From the NCBI GenBank assembly GCA_015501055.1, contig JADNYV010000523.1, positions 1 through 23,894 of the forward strand: 23,894 nucleotides of DNA. The letters are read 5' to 3'. Of this stretch, positions 1-9,346 are shown one piece after another. Position numbers and translations under genes: made by a program. The stretch's first letter is position 1; each line of letters opens with the position of its first letter. The notes beneath the pieces were generated by a model. That model was not told the origin of the DNA. It ran no database searches and saw nothing but the letters and a program-made list of their open reading frames with translations. This stretch comes from Mucidula mucida (taxonomy: Eukaryota > Basidiomycota > Agaricomycetes > Agaricales > Physalacriaceae).

Positions 1-618
1 GCCACCCTCTTCGCAGCGCTGTCGTTCGACATCTAGAATTGATATACCGCAACGACTACCTGTCTTTACCCACCGCTATAAACCTCGTCCCCATACAGAA
101 CCGCCATACGCATGCTCTCACGGCCATCATTCTCGCGCGCCAAAACAACGTGCCTAGCATCCTTCCTACCGCCTTCTACATGGCTTCTCTTATGAGCACC
201 GCGGTACTGCCCAGGGTCCTTCATGCTTTACCACCTGGCGACGAGAGACGTCTACTGCTCGGGCGCGCACGGCTCATCGAAGAGGTGATCGGGACAGCAT
301 GGAGCTGGTGCAAAGCGAGGAGTTCGTGAGCGACGGCAACTGCGACGAGGAGGTGTGTCTGCGTACGCGGACTGAGGCGCTTCGCAGTACGCTGCAGCGC
401 GCGGGGTCCAGTGCCCAGGCTCTTTTTATGCTGCCTCCCCTCACAATGGCGTGCGTGTGTGCGCCGATGAGGATGATCTAGAGGATGGACAGGTTTGCAC
501 AGCGTGCTGGACAAAGTGGAAAGCAAGCGAGCTAGCTGGTTATGCAGCTGTCTGGGCAGCGATTCCCAGTTACTTTTCCTTGGAGCAGCCAGTGGACTCT
601 ACAGTCACACTGGCGTGA
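1..618 (+). pseudogene. BTB/POZ-type protein, C-terminal part, frameshifted, 5' end outside window
   Basis: The first open stretch (to about 325) contains SLPTAINLVP and LARQNNVPSILPTAFYM, followed by a LLLGRARLIEE segment. This pattern is typical of the region after the BTB domain in the large Agaricomycete BTB family, which is otherwise uncharacterised. The reading then moves by one base near 318-325 and again in the T-run near 421-426. After the second shift it continues as EDGQVCTACWTKWKASELAGY and stops at 616-618. Each shift is explained by loss of one base from a short homopolymer. An alternative for the first is a 62-nt intron (GTGAGC at 326 to GCAG at 387), but that does not restore the downstream frame by itself. 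The tail matches the tail of the next gene, so the two are tandem paralogues. The family is seen in the residues; the function (usually protein-protein contacts) is inference. Confidence 0.6.
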
Positions 619-810
619 ATGTTTTCTTTCTTTTCGCGTGTATTTAGTATTAGTAGTATCATTCCTTATGTAGATAGTCTATACTCTTACAGCCACTTTC
701 GATACTAGTACTCCATCGTAATCATTGATAGGATATATGTAGCATCCCATTCGATCTTCCTATAAGAGCGCCGAAAATACGCCAAGGCAGTCCTTTCACG
801 TGACCGCGAC

Positions 811-1268
811 ATGATGACTGAAGCCCAGACAGAGGACATTGGCCGTCCCGTCAAACGTCCTCGCCTCGAGAATTATGAGACGCCTTACAAGCGTGATCTT
901 GAATCTTGGTTTGCGGATGGCAGTATCATTTCGATCAGCCAAGAGGGTAGCGTTCACCAAGGCGTTCTCGCGCGCACTGCGAGTTCTTTTCGGATATGTT
1001 TGTCTTGGCACGTCCGGAACAAAAAGACAGGGAAGGTGTGCAGAAGCTACGCCTTGATGACACCACGGAATGATATACGGTTATCTCTATACGCATTGGG
1101 TTTCATGATGGCGCACGTCTCTCATTTGTATCAGCTACTTTCCAATTGGCTTACCCCAGACCTACGCTCGCATATCAGGGCTTCTTCGCATGTCTCTGTC
1201 CTGCCAGTATTATGTAGCACCTCTCCCTCAATCTACACGTGCGAGCACACCGCTCTCGTCAAAGCCAT

Positions 1269-1335
<67 letters not shown>

Positions 1336-1770
1336 ACATGGAAAATCACGCCTGATTGAGATCCAAATGGGGCGCGCGCCGCACATCTCCCCGGCGCGTT
1401 CTACATGGCGTGCCTAATTCCTTGCCCTGCTCTCACCCAAGCTTTCTCCGCGGATTCATGTTGGCCGACTGCGGCGGTGGTGACGCGAGGATGGAAGTGG
1501 CTCCACAGCCAGGAGTTTACTGGCAGAAGCACATGTGGAAACAACATTGTCTCGAGTCGAGGAATCAAGCTCTCAAGGTTTCGCATGACGCCGTGGCGGT
1601 GTATGTTAATGAGTCACCCATCCATCCATAACCTTTTGCGATCGACGTGGAGGAGGGGCAACTTTGTCGGCCGTGTTGGAAGAAGTGGGAAGCTAGCGAG
1701 GTGGCAAGGATACGCTGAAGTTTGGAATTCCATTTCGACTTATTTTGATTTGACAGTTTCAATGTCTTAA
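811..1770 (+). pseudogene. Second tandem BTB/POZ-type gene, frameshifted and interrupted by poly-C
   Basis: The ATG at 811 (or 814) opens a reading with an RDLESWFADGSIISISQEG segment and VHQGVLAR, the start of a fungal BTB domain. The reading then shifts one base near 987 to SDMFVLARPEQKD and shifts back near 1065 to DIRLSLYALGF. The next part is unclear and runs into a 64-nt poly-C at 1271-1334. Downstream, AFYMACL and then EEGQLCRPCWKKWEASEVA and YAEVWNSISTYF match the tail of the upstream gene. The stop is at 1768-1770. The usual middle segment of the family is not readable, so this copy is probably non-functional. The two copies are about 190 bp apart on the same strand, which suggests an old tandem duplication. 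The confident part is family membership. The exact exon plan is not recoverable from sequence alone. Confidence 0.58.
1271..1334. repeat. Poly-C homopolymer, 64 nt
   Basis: An uninterrupted run of 64 C lies inside the second BTB-like gene. It is flanked by CCATGTC on the left and GACATGG on the right, a perfect 7-bp inverted repeat that shares the outermost C of the run. In one frame the run encodes polyproline. It could be a real microsatellite or an assembly or tailing artefact. Confidence 0.95.
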
Positions 1771-2180
1771 CAATTTCCCGACAATGTACAGATTTTCGTG
1801 TACGCCGGATCTTGAGGTGTACGCGTTCACGGAATTTCGCTACAACGGCATCATACACACGCTCTATTCATTAATGTTCTTGGAGCTGGCAGCATACCAG
1901 CCATGTGGTCACCCAAGGGGTCACCTTGTCACTGTTGCGAGTAAGCTGCGGAACGGCTAATTGCGCCACTAGGAATACTTCTTTTCTTGGGCATTCGTAT
2001 CCTCTTCTCTTCGTTAATCAACCCGGCTAGTTGCCTTCTTGCATTCCATACGCATGTACAAAGCAGGGTCCGAGTAGTGTCTTGTGCATTAGCCAACTGA
2101 AGAACGACGTCGGTCGTTTTCAATAACCGCTAATCTATGTCGTACATCCGCTAGTGAAAACGTGACGTCAACCAAACGAA
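1771..2180. other. Intergenic, nothing recognised
   Basis: This 410-nt stretch separates the BTB-like copy from the convergent minus-strand gene. The short open frames in it show no family motif and no credible intron or start context. It probably holds the 3' ends of the two flanking genes. Confidence 0.6.
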
Positions 2181-3569
2181 TCATGCATGCTCCATGTCCG
2201 TTTGAGGCGTGTCTAGAAGTGCAGACCAAAGCACCACCTTTGGCTTCAACAGCAGCTGCGAAGTTTGTACACCTCCACCTTCTCGTTCACCTACCCTGAT
2301 ATGCAACCCCAAATCACAGGTGCATCCAACGATGGCCGCGCTTCTGTCACCTTCCCCGCTCTCAATGGCCCGATCATCATCACCAAAGCCGTTTCCCATG
2401 AAACCGGCGTCAAACGCCGCACCTCCTCCGATCATCACAAGCTCCGCATCCATCGACATGAGTCCTTCTCCCATGGCCCTATCCAAGGTCACTATGTCCT
2501 TCGCGATCCGCTCAAGGTCAAGCTGACACTGCGTCTCCACCAAGTGACAATAAACGTCCCAATCTAATGAGGCATCCCCGCCCACCCGGAAATTTTCAGG
2601 ACGATCGATAGGATATAGACCATGCGCTCCAACGCAGCCTTTTCAACGACGGTAGGATCCACATATTTAGTATTCGCACGTGTAAGTAAGCGCCATCTTG
2701 CGCTGACTGATTGAGAGGCTGGATATGGAATCAGCGCTTGCGGACTGTCGAGACAATGAAAAAGGGAACATACATGTGGCTCGAATCTTCTTGTATGCAT
2801 CATCCAACGACGTGCCGTTCAACGCTGCGTCCCAAAGAAGTGTGACATCCAAACACGTCCGCGCGAGCGCAGCTTGAATGACGGTTTGAATGATCAGGCT
2901 TCGGGAGTCTGGGTCTCTATGCCGCGCGTTGTAGAGCAGGTGCGCTAAATTGATTCCAAGCCAATGTTCCCCGTGTTCCATGATCGTGGTTGGCAGCTCG
3001 TAGTCCCGCGAGAACGACCCGTCTGCGATGGTGGCTGCGGTCTGGAAGATATCCGAATTCAGATCCTCAACCATGGAGACGATTTCTGCCGTTGGAACGG
3101 TGTCACCATCGTGAGATATGCTTGCGCGTCTTGCAGCTCCCGCGTTCGGGTTTCCAGCAACGTTCGTCGTCTGCGCGAAGCGCACACTCTTGCTGTAAGT
3201 GCTTTCGAAGAATGGCTACCTCTGCTTGGCTCTCCGCAGCCTTCTTGCTCTCGTTCAGTTCTCTTTGAAGGCTCTCTTTTTCATCGGCCAGTTTCCTAGT
3301 CGCCGTTTAAAACTCCAAGCTCTTGAGTGATCGCCTGCAACTGGAGTCTTCTCGTCGCACCGTCGCTGAAGTTCATGATCTCGTGCCTGGAAAGTGGACG
3401 TCCCTCGACCTCTGGAGCGGATGAGGGACGGGATGCCTTGACGCTGCCTGTTCATATTGTTAGCAGACGAATAAGGAGTAGTAGATATGGCATATCTCGG
3501 TCAAGGACGTCGCACTGCTATGCGCGAGGTCTGCCTGCCCTTGCCCACATTCCGTAGAGGTATGCGCAT
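2181..3569 (-). CDS. Uncharacterised basidiomycete protein with N-terminal coiled coil (frameshifted copy)
   Basis: On the minus strand an N-terminal region around 3440-3180 reads KLADEKESLQRELNESKKAA, a coiled coil. A helical domain (about 3110-2780) follows with AEIVSMVEDLNSDIFQTAA and LIIQTVIQAAL, then SARWRLLTRANTKYV and a C-terminal tail with LLLKPKVVLWSALL. I recognise the order (MVEDLN, QTAA, R-W-R-LTR, LLLKPKV) from a common Agaricomycete family of unknown function. An intron at 2719-2773 (GTATGT to TATCCAG, phase 1) joins IRAT to SSQSVSARWR exactly in frame. A second intron ends near 3448, with branch site TGCTAAC and acceptor AACAG. The start is uncertain; the ATG at 3567-3569 is one option. 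One-base shifts are needed near 3305, 3120 and 2592, so the copy may be a pseudogene. Confidence 0.6.
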
Positions 3570-3873
3570 GACTTCCCAGGTCCCGTGAAGCGGCGACGGA
3601 GCGCTGTACGAGGTCGTGAGTGCGACCTTTTATACAACTTTCAAAAACCGAATAAATGGCGTAGAGATGCGAAAAGAGGCAACCCATGTCTGTAATGTGA
3701 GAGACGTGCATGAGGAACGAACACGTTCATGTGGCAAGTATATGACGGTCTGGAGAACCCCCACGAGGCCAATTCATATCGTGGTTCTAAGATACGGTCC
3801 CATACGACCTGAAACATGTTTGTTGTTTCTTGGGCTGTCTCTCACGAAATGTACAATGGGAGACGCACCAAGA
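3570..3873. other. Intergenic; one possible minus-strand exon
   Basis: On the minus strand a possible GTGCGT...TTTCAG intron (about 3888-3804) would lead into a short open stretch reading VVWDRILEPRYELASW that ends near 3646. I do not recognise it and could not link it with confidence to the gene above. Otherwise the stretch shows nothing. Confidence 0.25.
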
Positions 3874-4354
3874 TCATTGCTTTTGGTCGTCATCCAAGAG
3901 AAACAGAAGCTGGCGAAAGGTTGAATTCATGATGGCTGTCACGGCAGCTAAAGCACACAGGGCTACAGAGATGTCAGTAGTCATAAGACCACGCGATACT
4001 AAGAGGCTTACATTTACGCACAAGTGTCGAGATAAATGTCTCGAGATACTTGAACGAGCCTGTATTGGTGAAAGGTAAGTCGACGCAAAGTGCGCTGTCC
4101 AACAGTAAAAGCAGGTCATGCATTCGTCCAAACATTAGGCATATAATATACAACATGAGGGTCAAGAGCAACAGATATCGTGAGTCCGTGTCATTCCGGG
4201 CTGAAAGCGCTCTCTCACGCCTGAGGTTACAACCTCAATTGCAGGACTCCATGTTTACTTACACAACACTAAGTACCAAGGCCGCTCGGCTCTGAACTGC
4301 GTAATTCAGCGAACTCTGGAGCGGGTGGCGGGCGATGTACAGTTCAATTCATTC
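3874..4354 (-). pseudogene. Spliced remnant of a small membrane protein, no start codon found
   Basis: Three minus-strand pieces join in one frame. The first runs to 4263 (ELYIARHPLQSSLNYAVQ...). A 42-nt intron follows (4221-4262, GTAAGT to CCTCAG with branch TGTAAC). The second exon is 4220-4012, with a hydrophobic segment YLLLLTLMLYIICLMF. Then comes a 49-nt intron (3963-4011, GTAAGC, branch CTGAC, CTGTAG) and a last exon ending at 3874 with a second hydrophobic stretch, LCALAAVTAIM. The consensus splice sites and preserved phases argue that this was a real gene. In frame, a TGA lies just upstream of the first piece and no ATG precedes the hydrophobic segment, so the 5' part is missing, lies in an unseen exon, or translation starts at an internal Met. 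I do not recognise the family. Confidence 0.42.
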
Positions 4355-4383
4355 ATTTATTACAGTAGTCGTGGAAATGTAAT

Positions 4384-5045
4384 TCACTCCTCGCCCTCCA
4401 GCCACCTCTTCCGCACCTCCCACCCCATCATCAATTCGGGTGGGACCCGCCACCGTGCGGCAATTTCGCGGAGGGTGGGTATGCGTTTGAATGTGAGGTC
4501 GATGGTGATGTTGCAGCGCGAGTGTAGCTTGCGTTTGTCAGAGGTGAAGTGGGGTTGGTTGAAGGGTGCGGTGAAGTCGTGTGGGAATTTGACGTTGCCG
4601 ACTGTGCGGGGGAATGGTTTTTTTGGGTGTGGCGGCAAAGTATTTGGGTGGGGGGAGGTGGAAAGGGGCTTTTGGGGTTTCGTCTTCAGACTGGGAGGAT
4701 CTATCGGAGTCTGTCTCGTCAAAGGCAGGTGCTAGTTGGATGGATTTTCGAAGCGGGGAAGAGCTGGGATATTTCGTTAATGGAATGCAAGGAATGCCAT
4801 ACAGGGCGACGTACCTATCTATTTCGTCGGAGTCTTGGTCCTCGTTCGCGGTACGTTTCCTCTTGAGAGGTATACGAAGGAGAGGCTTCGTCTTGGGCGC
4901 GCTGAGTATCGTTGTCCTGTAAGTTTATTAGGGGAAGAGTTCAAGGATATTGGAGAATGAATACGCACTCTTCGCGGACAAGCTTGCGTGGATGGTGCTT
5001 GGGGAGGTTAAGAACAACGCCTCGGTTTTCCTTCAGCGCAGACAT
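4384..5045 (-). CDS. Small lysine/proline/serine-rich protein of unknown function, three exons
   Basis: The ATG at 5043-5045 opens MSALKENRGVVLNLPKHHPR. Intron 1 (4917-4968, GTGCGT, branch CTAAT, TTACAG) and intron 2 (4764-4814, GTACGT, branch TTAAC, CCCAG) both keep phase 2. Exon 2 carries a basic patch (LLRIPLKRKRT) that could be a nuclear localisation signal. It is followed by an acidic, serine-rich stretch (DSDEIDSSS, DETDSDRSSQSED) that resembles a phosphorylation-type linker. The C-terminus (RCNITIDLTFKRIPTLREIA, then WRVPPELMMGW and VRKRWLEGEE) looks like a small folded helix-rich module. A one-base loss in a C-run near 4600 must be assumed to connect the linker to this end. The predicted length is about 170 residues. 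I do not recognise the family; a nuclear role is only a guess from composition. Confidence 0.5.
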
Positions 5046-5600
5046 TGTTCGAAAGGATGTGAGGATAAGAGAGGTTGTCGTTAGTTACAGAAGGATGTGT
5101 GGGAGGGAACAAGCTGGATGGTAAAGTTATGAGGACGGAAACGTGACCAGATGCAAATGTTCCCTTTTTTGGGCGCCTAAAATCCATCGTTCGCTGCAAA
5201 CAGAAAGCCAAGTAGATCCGCGTAATGGTACACAATATCCAGATAGCTAATGTAGCTCGCCTTTCAAAGCCGTTCGTGACTTTCAAGGGAGCTGGATGAC
5301 GGACGAACAGACTGAGAGCGCGTGAAGTCCCACACCGCTGTAGAGGCTTCTAGTCGCGCTTAAGGACAGCGGTAGCTACTTGAAGATGTTCCTCGAAAGA
5401 CGAAAGGTGCATATTTGTGTCACGTGTGGAGTACGTGACAGAGGAGGAGTTTCTTGCCATCAAGCTGGATGAACCGGTATCATTGATGCTGCCTTTGAAA
5501 GAGGGCCTTGGCCTTTATTCTATCTTCATCCTACTTCATTGTTCTACGTATTGCATGATAACGCTAGCTGGTCGGCATGGCTCTAATCTCTTTGCATGCA
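5046..5600. promoter_or_regulatory. Upstream region of the small gene; E-box inverted repeat
   Basis: No gene is supported here. At 5419-5425 and 5433-5439 a perfect 7-bp inverted repeat (GTCACGT and ACGTGAC) contains CACGTG, the bHLH-type E-box core. A short plus-strand open stretch after it (VEYVTEEEFLAIKLDEPVSL) looks protein-like but has no start and no recognisable family. The regulatory reading is inference. Confidence 0.3.
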
Positions 5601-5998
5601 CTACCCTTCCTTCAATCGAACATACTAATTGCTTGATTTGTGATGCTTTTCAAACCGCGCGGGACGTTTCTCTACTGGGCGCGCTTTGAGCCGGAGTTCA
5701 GTGAAGACTACCTCATTTGATATTCGTCATCTGTGTGGCGCAGAAAAGTGACACTCTATTGAACGTAGGTTTACTATGACTTGCAATGACATTGATCGTT
5801 TTCTGCCTTATCCTTCCTCAGGTCTTCGCCAATAACTCGGATGCCAGAGAACACTTTTTAACAGCGCCGAGGAACGAAAGCATTGAAGCAAATTAATAGG
5901 TCGCACATCGAACAATGTGGTTGGGCTCTTTTTCCGTATCAATGGCATTCAGTGATAAACCGCCCGCACTGCTCCAGGTCGTCTAACAGAGTCGTCCG
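5601..5998. repeat. Diverged direct repeat, copy 1 (3' end and flank of the kinase-like gene)
   Basis: This segment aligns in the same order with 6041-6417. Shared blocks include CATACTRATTGCTTG, GTCATCTGTGTGGCG, AAAGTGACACT, CAATAACTCGGAT and AGAACACTTT, and the copies end at GTCGTCTAACA. By eye the copies are clearly similar but have many substitutions and small indels. Copy 1 therefore holds a non-coding relic of the last dozen or so codons plus 3' flank of the gene at 6375-8572. Confidence 0.75.
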
Positions 5999-6040
5999 TT
6001 TCTAGCTAGGTTCAGCATGGCACAAATCATGCTGAATATA

Positions 6041-6417
6041 CTATATCCTTCCGTCAATTGAACATACTGATTGCTTGTGATGATTTCCACGTCATGTCGG
6101 ACGTTTTTATGCTGCAACTTCGCGGCGCGCATGGGGCTAGAGGTCAGCCTTCGTCATCTGTGTGGCGTAAAAAGTGACACTATTGAACGCCTCAGGTGCG
6201 TTCGCATTCTTCATGATAAGCTCTTCGTCAATAACTCGGATACCGGAGAACACTTTGTTACAGCAAGGAACGAAAGCAAGCGAATTGAAACCACCACTAC
6301 TTTGGGTCGCAAACTGTTCTCACATCCAGATCCTCAAATGGTACAGTATCAATGCCATTCAATGATTCAAACTATCATGGCGCCCTTGCGGCTCGATGTC
6401 GTCTAACATCGTCCTCA
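6041..6417. repeat. Diverged direct repeat, copy 2
   Basis: This is the partner of 5601-5998. Its right end overlaps the last codons of the minus-strand kinase-like gene (stop at 6375-6377), so this is the resident copy. Between the copies, at 6011-6019 and 6028-6036, sits a perfect 9-bp inverted repeat (TTCAGCATG and CATGCTGAA). Confidence 0.75.
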
Positions 6418-8572
6418 CCAATAACATCATCCTTATCCACGTACTCCCCCTCCATGAACCGCTTCAACCGCTCTTGCTCGGCCTCGTAATCCTCAGGCTT
6501 GCCTCTCAAACTGCTTCGATCAAAATCTGTAAAGCGTACCCGTCCCGAATCGTCCTCCAATATGTTCCACGAACGTACGTCGCGATGCAAAACACCTGCT
6601 TCATGTATCGCCGTCAGTATGGACTTCAATTCGACGCTGGAGAAAGTTCAGTCTCAACAGGAAGTCAAGCAATGCAGCGGACACATACCGCGCCTTGGAC
6701 GAGACCTTGACTTTCTGGTCGCTGTCCATCCGCTGCCCCAGAGGACGACCAGCGTCAGATAATATCAGAACCCGTAGATCTGTATTGAGACCTTCGCGGT
6801 AGGAAAGTAGAGTCGGTATACCAGAAACACCCGCATCACGCAAGTGTTTGTATATGTGAACCTCATGTTGGAGACGCCGAGCGCGCTCGCTAGTAGGAGC
6901 TATTTTGAGAACGAACGGGCGATGGGTGAGATCCTTTTCAGAAGCCTTTCCGACCTTCTTCTTCGAACGTTTGGACGAGGCATTCACGGTTTTAGCGGCA
7001 CTGACAGGTTCCATGACAGCCTGATACACGTCCCCAACAGCGCCTGCACCAACTCGTTTGTACGCGATAATCTTAAGGTACTCTGTGGGTCCATAGTGAG
7101 CTTTATGCTCGGCGTCGGGCTTGAAAAGAAGAAGTGGCGCCGGTGAATCCAAGTCGTCGAAGTGAAAGAATATTGCTAGGACCGGAAATGTATCAATGTA
7201 GGCAGCCATTGTCTGGCAACGCACGTAAGGTGTCGAGCAACATAAAGAATTCTAAACCTACTTCATCGATTGACGACTCCATATTCGCAGCGCTCTCGTC
7301 AGCCTTCAACCGTTTTGATGGGCGCCTGGGCTCGTCGAAGGTGGATTTTCTCTTGGTCAAGAGGGCGCTTTCAATAAGAGGAACTCTCTGAACGGCGTCT
7401 GCAACAGCGAAGACATGGAACGCCGTCCACAGACCGCCATATGCTGGGTCCTTGCCTGAATGTATGTCAATGAGCGCAGACAAATATAGTGTCTGACGCT
7501 CCCGATGGCGAATGCCTATTCGGATATAATTTCCGCAATCAAAGACGACAAACGTTGCATCAGCCCTGACGGCTGTAACCCAGGCCTGTGAGTAATTCAG
7601 AACCTATCGCTGCAACACAAGGAGTTCAGACCTTTTGTATGTAGTCCTCGCATGTCGGCGTATACTCAACGCCGTCATCTCTGGAACGCGCGGGGATGCT
7701 GATATCGTCAGAGACCGAAATAGGTTGAGAAGCATCATGGACGCGCACTCGACGACTGCGTCGCGGTCCCTCTACCTTTGGTAATGCACAAGGAACATTC
7801 AAGGCATCAGGTGGTGGTGACCGCGACCGCGGACGTGAGCACCAGAATATTCACAGTCCAAACGCCAAGGAAACTTCTTACCATGCAGACGCGACATATC
7901 CTCCAATACCGGCAATGCGTCAGTGCAGAAAATCATGGACGAGGTCAGCTGCCTCGTATGCCTGCGCAGACGCTCGATCATCTCCCGATTCCTTCCATTG
8001 AATCTCCTGAAGTCATCCGGTAGTGGGTAACACACATACAGAGCGATGTCTTGAGATGCATACGGCTGCTTCAGGATGTAAGGGCTCATATCCCTAGGCG
8101 CACCTGCCCAGTGTAGCGCTTCGCCCAAGTGCGGCTGACTGGGGTGAACAACAAGGCTGCTCGCGATCCAAGTGATGGACATTTCTATGCCAAATTTTCG
8201 CAGACGGCTGATTGATATCGCATCCGTACACTTATCCCTGCGATAAGGAAGGGATCCGTTTATCTCGAACAAGGAATCACTTCGCGCGTCGAGTGCCTCG
8301 GAGAACGAATCGACTAGACCATCAAAGAGCTCGGCATGCAAGGTTGGAAGCACTTCCACGCGCATAAGAGTAAGACTTTCGGCTAGGTGCGTGTCTAGGA
8401 AGTGAAAAGGCGCGCTGGGAATGGGTACAGGTAGATGCCTTGGCCGTATCATAGACGGCGGACTGAAATCAAAGAATTTTTGGCGATGAGTAGGAGCGCC
8501 AGGTTCGGGGGAGGAAGAGCTCGCAGAGGAGCGTGAGGTAGAGAGGGCAGACTTCGACATTCCTCCCGACAT
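6375..8572 (-). CDS. Fungal protein-kinase-like protein with short C-lobe, four exons
   Basis: The start is the ATG at 8570-8572 (MSGGMSKSALS). Exons are 8572-7632, 7585-7225, 7175-6689 and 6636-6375. Introns of 46, 49, 52 nt carry mostly standard sites (GTGCGT, GTATGT; the first donor, GTCTGA, is atypical), and phases agree throughout. Predicted length is about 683 residues if one lost base near 7797 is allowed for. The first 310 residues are a conserved fungal region (for example AESLTLMRVEVLPTLHAELF) followed by AWVTAVRADATFVVF and IRHRERQTLYLS. The kinase fold begins near residue 476 with a glycine loop VGAGAVGDVY, a FVLKIA lysine and a QHEVHIYKHL helix. HRDVRSWNIL lies near residue 614 and FTDFD replaces the usual DFG. 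The chain ends soon after, as is usual for this Agaricomycete group. Kinase activity is plausible but unproven. Without correction, translation stops at 7799. Confidence 0.78.
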
Positions 8573-9346
8573 GTCACTGCAAAAGATGAGAGAATGAAAG
8601 GGAACCCAACATGACGTGTAGATCACATGACGTGCCGGGAGCTTCGGACCGAGCGTGCCTCCGGCTTAGGTTTGCCGTTTTGGCGTCAAGAGCGACTGCC
8701 TACAAGTGCCGTCTTGTCCATCCTCGACACTGACAGTGTGACCGCTCGTATGGCTTGTACAGAGGTTCCGTCACTAATCCTCATCATCCGGAATCACTGC
8801 ATATTTCTGGGGCTTAGGGCTAAGGGTACGCAAGAATTACGGAGTTCATTCATTGCCGACACATGAGCTCCCTCCAAGCGCCGCGCAGAGCTTAATTCTC
8901 TTCTACTCTCAGGGACAGACATCCTACTCTTCAATTGCGACGTATGCGCCCCCATTGCCCGAGGAAATCAGAACGTCGCGAATGCCCTACATAGTGCTTC
9001 CTGTTTCTGCGTAACCCATCTCCAAGTTGACCCTTGATATCCCGTTTGCTGCTATTGTTCTATATATATCCTCAACATGCGTCCGCTGTGTGTCTGTGCT
9101 CCCACGTCACCATGTGTTCTTGTTCCCACAACGGACAATAGACAACAAAGGCTATCGATGTCGCTGTCACTCCGCCCTTGTTCTCGAAAGCCTTAAATTA
9201 CAGTACCAGCTAGTGCGATTCCAATTGCAACCTTTTCATCCTTCCACCATTCCGTGCGCGTCCTCCTTATACTGATTGTCGCGGTTATCATACTGATAAG
9301 TACTGTTCACAGTCGCTCTACCTCGTCCTGAGTGCACTACTCCACC
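8573..9346. promoter_or_regulatory. Divergent intergenic region between two related genes
   Basis: These 774 nt separate the starts of the minus-strand kinase-like gene and the plus-strand gene at 9347. A TTTTGCAG just upstream of the minus-strand ATG could be the acceptor of a 5'-UTR intron. A TATATATA-like stretch lies at about 9061-9069. The short open frames show no coding signature. It is probably a shared or back-to-back promoter region (inference). Confidence 0.4.

Noticed and set aside
326..387. 62-nt intron in the first BTB-like gene
   Set aside because: The splice sites look good (GTGAGC, GCAG), but splicing would lead into a frame that does not match the conserved tail. Single-base loss explains the reading better.
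8627..8866. Plus-strand open frame of 79 codons in the divergent intergenic region
   Set aside because: It has no motif, no intron and no composition signal, and it overlaps the probable promoter of the kinase-like gene.
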